The position numbers and the translations under genes were made by a program. Under the pieces are notes generated by a model. The model was not told where the DNA came from and searched no databases. It saw only the letters and a list, made by a program, of their open reading frames with translations. Positions 5,665 to 6,754 of a DNA stretch of 6,754 bases are shown in pieces; the stretch's first letter is position 1; each line of letters starts with the position of its first letter. The stretch is from Bacteroidales bacterium (lineage in GTDB: Bacteria; Bacteroidota; Bacteroidia; Bacteroidales; UBA12077): positions 1 to 6,754 of the forward strand of contig DAOVYZ010000195.1 of assembly GCA_030635365.1 (NCBI GenBank). The letters run 5' to 3'.

Positions 5665-6754
5665 ATGAAAAAAAAACAGATTATTGCCATAGGAGCTGCA
5701 CTTGCAATTATAATTACATATTTGATATTCAGGCCTGGTAAAGGAGATTCTAAAGAACAACTAACAGTTAAAGTTGAGAAAGGAGAATTCGAAATTCTGG
5801 TTACAACAACAGGAGAGCTTCAGGCAAAAAGCTCCGTTGATATTACAGGCCCTCCTGAATTAAGAAATAGCAGGAGTATTCGTATAAGAAATATTAAGAT
5901 TCAGGATTTGGTTCCAGAAGGTACTGTTGTGGATTCGGGCGAATATGTAGGGGAGCTTGATCGCTCAGAAATAGGAACGACTTTAAAAGATAGAGAAGAT
6001 GAGCTTGAAACTCAAGAATCGCAATACTTGAAAACAAAATTAGATACTACAATGCAGTTACGGGAATTGCGTGATCAATTAGTAAACTTGAGATTTACTA
6101 TGGAAGAAAAACAAATTGTTCTGGATCAAAGCCAATACGAACCCCCTGCTACAATTCGCCAGGCTACAATTGATAAAGAAAAGTCAGAAAGAGCTTATGA
6201 ACAGGCAAGAGATAATTATTCTCTTAAAGTACAGCAAGCTAAGGCGAATATGCGAGAGGCAAGTATTGATCTTGATAAGGAGCGCAGAAGAGTTAATGCT
6301 ATAAAGGATGTAATTGAAAAGTTTATAATTTATGCACCACAATCAGGGATGGTTATATATAAAAAGGAATGGAATGGTAATAAACGTAAAGTAGGTTCAA
6401 CCATTAATCCCTGGAATTTAACAGTAGCTACCCTGCCTGATCTTTCTTCTATGAACTCAAAAACCTATGTTAACGAAATTGATATTAGCAAGGTAAAAGC
6501 AGGACAAGAAGTTCGTATTGGTATTGATGCATTCCCTGATAAAAAATATACAGGACAAGTTATTGAGGTAGCTAATATTGGCGAGCAGCTTCAAAATACA
6601 GATGCGAAAGTATTCGAAGTTGTTATATATGTTGACCAATCAGATAGCATCATGCGCCCTTCAATGACTACGAGTAATCAAATTATTACAAATGTTTACG
6701 AGGAGGTTTTATTCCTTCCATTAGACGCAATTCATAACGAAGATAGCTTAAGCT
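5665..6754 (+). CDS. HlyD/MacA-like periplasmic adaptor subunit of an efflux transporter, 3' truncated by the window
   Basis: The frame is open from the ATG at 5665 to the right edge (363 codons, no stop reached). Residues 1-4 are MKKK, followed by one hydrophobic segment (5-22, IIAIGAALAIIITYLIF) that would anchor the protein in the inner membrane. The first half of a lipoyl-like barrel-sandwich domain follows (about 35-100, including KIQDLVPEGTVVDSGEYVGELD). Next is a charged alpha-helical hairpin or coiled coil (about 102-218, interrupted near 158-165), then the second lipoyl half (219-256, FIIYAPQSGMVIYKKEW). A beta-barrel domain comes after (about 266-330, YVNEIDISKVKAGQEVRIGIDAFPDKKYTGQV) and the start of the membrane-proximal domain. 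Such adaptors bridge an ABC or RND inner-membrane pump and a TolC-like channel. Family length is about 400-430 residues, so 40-70 are missing. The start lies 9 nt after glmM, implying co-transcription; a transporter gene is expected just downstream. The substrate cannot be deduced. Confidence 0.9.
   Translation, partial: MKKKQIIAIGAALAIIITYLIFRPGKGDSKEQLTVKVEKGEFEILVTTTGELQAKSSVDITGPPELRNSRSIRIRNIKIQDLVPEGTVVDSGEYVGELDRSEIGTTLKDREDELETQESQYLKTKLDTTMQLRELRDQLVNLRFTMEEKQIVLDQSQYEPPATIRQATIDKEKSERAYEQARDNYSLKVQQAKANMREASIDLDKERRRVNAIKDVIEKFIIYAPQSGMVIYKKEWNGNKRKVGSTINPWNLTVATLPDLSSMNSKTYVNEIDISKVKAGQEVRIGIDAFPDKKYTGQVIEVANIGEQLQNTDAKVFEVVIYVDQSDSIMRPSMTTSNQIITNVYEEVLFLPLDAIHNEDSLS

Noticed and set aside
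6116..6304. 62-codon plus-strand open frame
   Set aside because: It overlaps the adaptor gene in another frame, inside the coiled-coil coding region.
6457..6639. 60-codon minus-strand open frame
   Set aside because: It is antisense to the beta-barrel part of the adaptor gene; there is no independent support.

Overview
This window looks like an AT-rich chromosomal segment of a Bacteroidota bacterium, probably of the Bacteroidales type. Three things point there: a DUF5686-type outer-membrane protein with an N-terminal carboxypeptidase-regulatory-like domain (a family typical of this phylum), a Bacteroidota-style promoter box (TAnnTTTG) upstream of the pseudouridine synthase gene, and leaders with weak or no Shine-Dalgarno sequence. 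No rRNA, tRNA, CRISPR array or complete mobile element was found.

Layout. Positions 1-280 hold no convincing gene, but contain a stem-loop, a repeat-like stretch and a possible insertion-sequence end. Positions 281-3592 form a leftward (minus-strand) block. It is read as an rluB/rsuA-type 23S rRNA pseudouridine synthase (3592 to 2771), a 72-nt gap, and then a DUF5686-family outer-membrane protein (2698 to 281). The second gene is interrupted by a single in-frame TAG at 2477-2479, where the family pattern predicts a tyrosine. Positions 3593-4269 are a gene-free divergent intergenic region of about 680 nt, with the rluB promoter, several inverted repeats and repeat-like relics. Positions 4270-6754 form a rightward block: a phosphoglucosamine/phosphomannomutase (GlmM type), then after 9 nt an HlyD/MacA-like periplasmic adaptor of an efflux system, which runs off the right edge.

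How the genes relate. GlmM makes glucosamine-1-phosphate for peptidoglycan and LPS precursors. The adaptor that follows would link an inner-membrane transporter to a TolC-like channel, and its transporter partner should lie just beyond the window. The leftward genes combine ribosome maturation with an outer-membrane protein of unknown role. No new multi-gene system is evident. The main anomaly is the amber-interrupted DUF5686 gene: its frame is otherwise intact over 805 codons, and the frame stays open all the way back to the TAG that ends the synthase gene.
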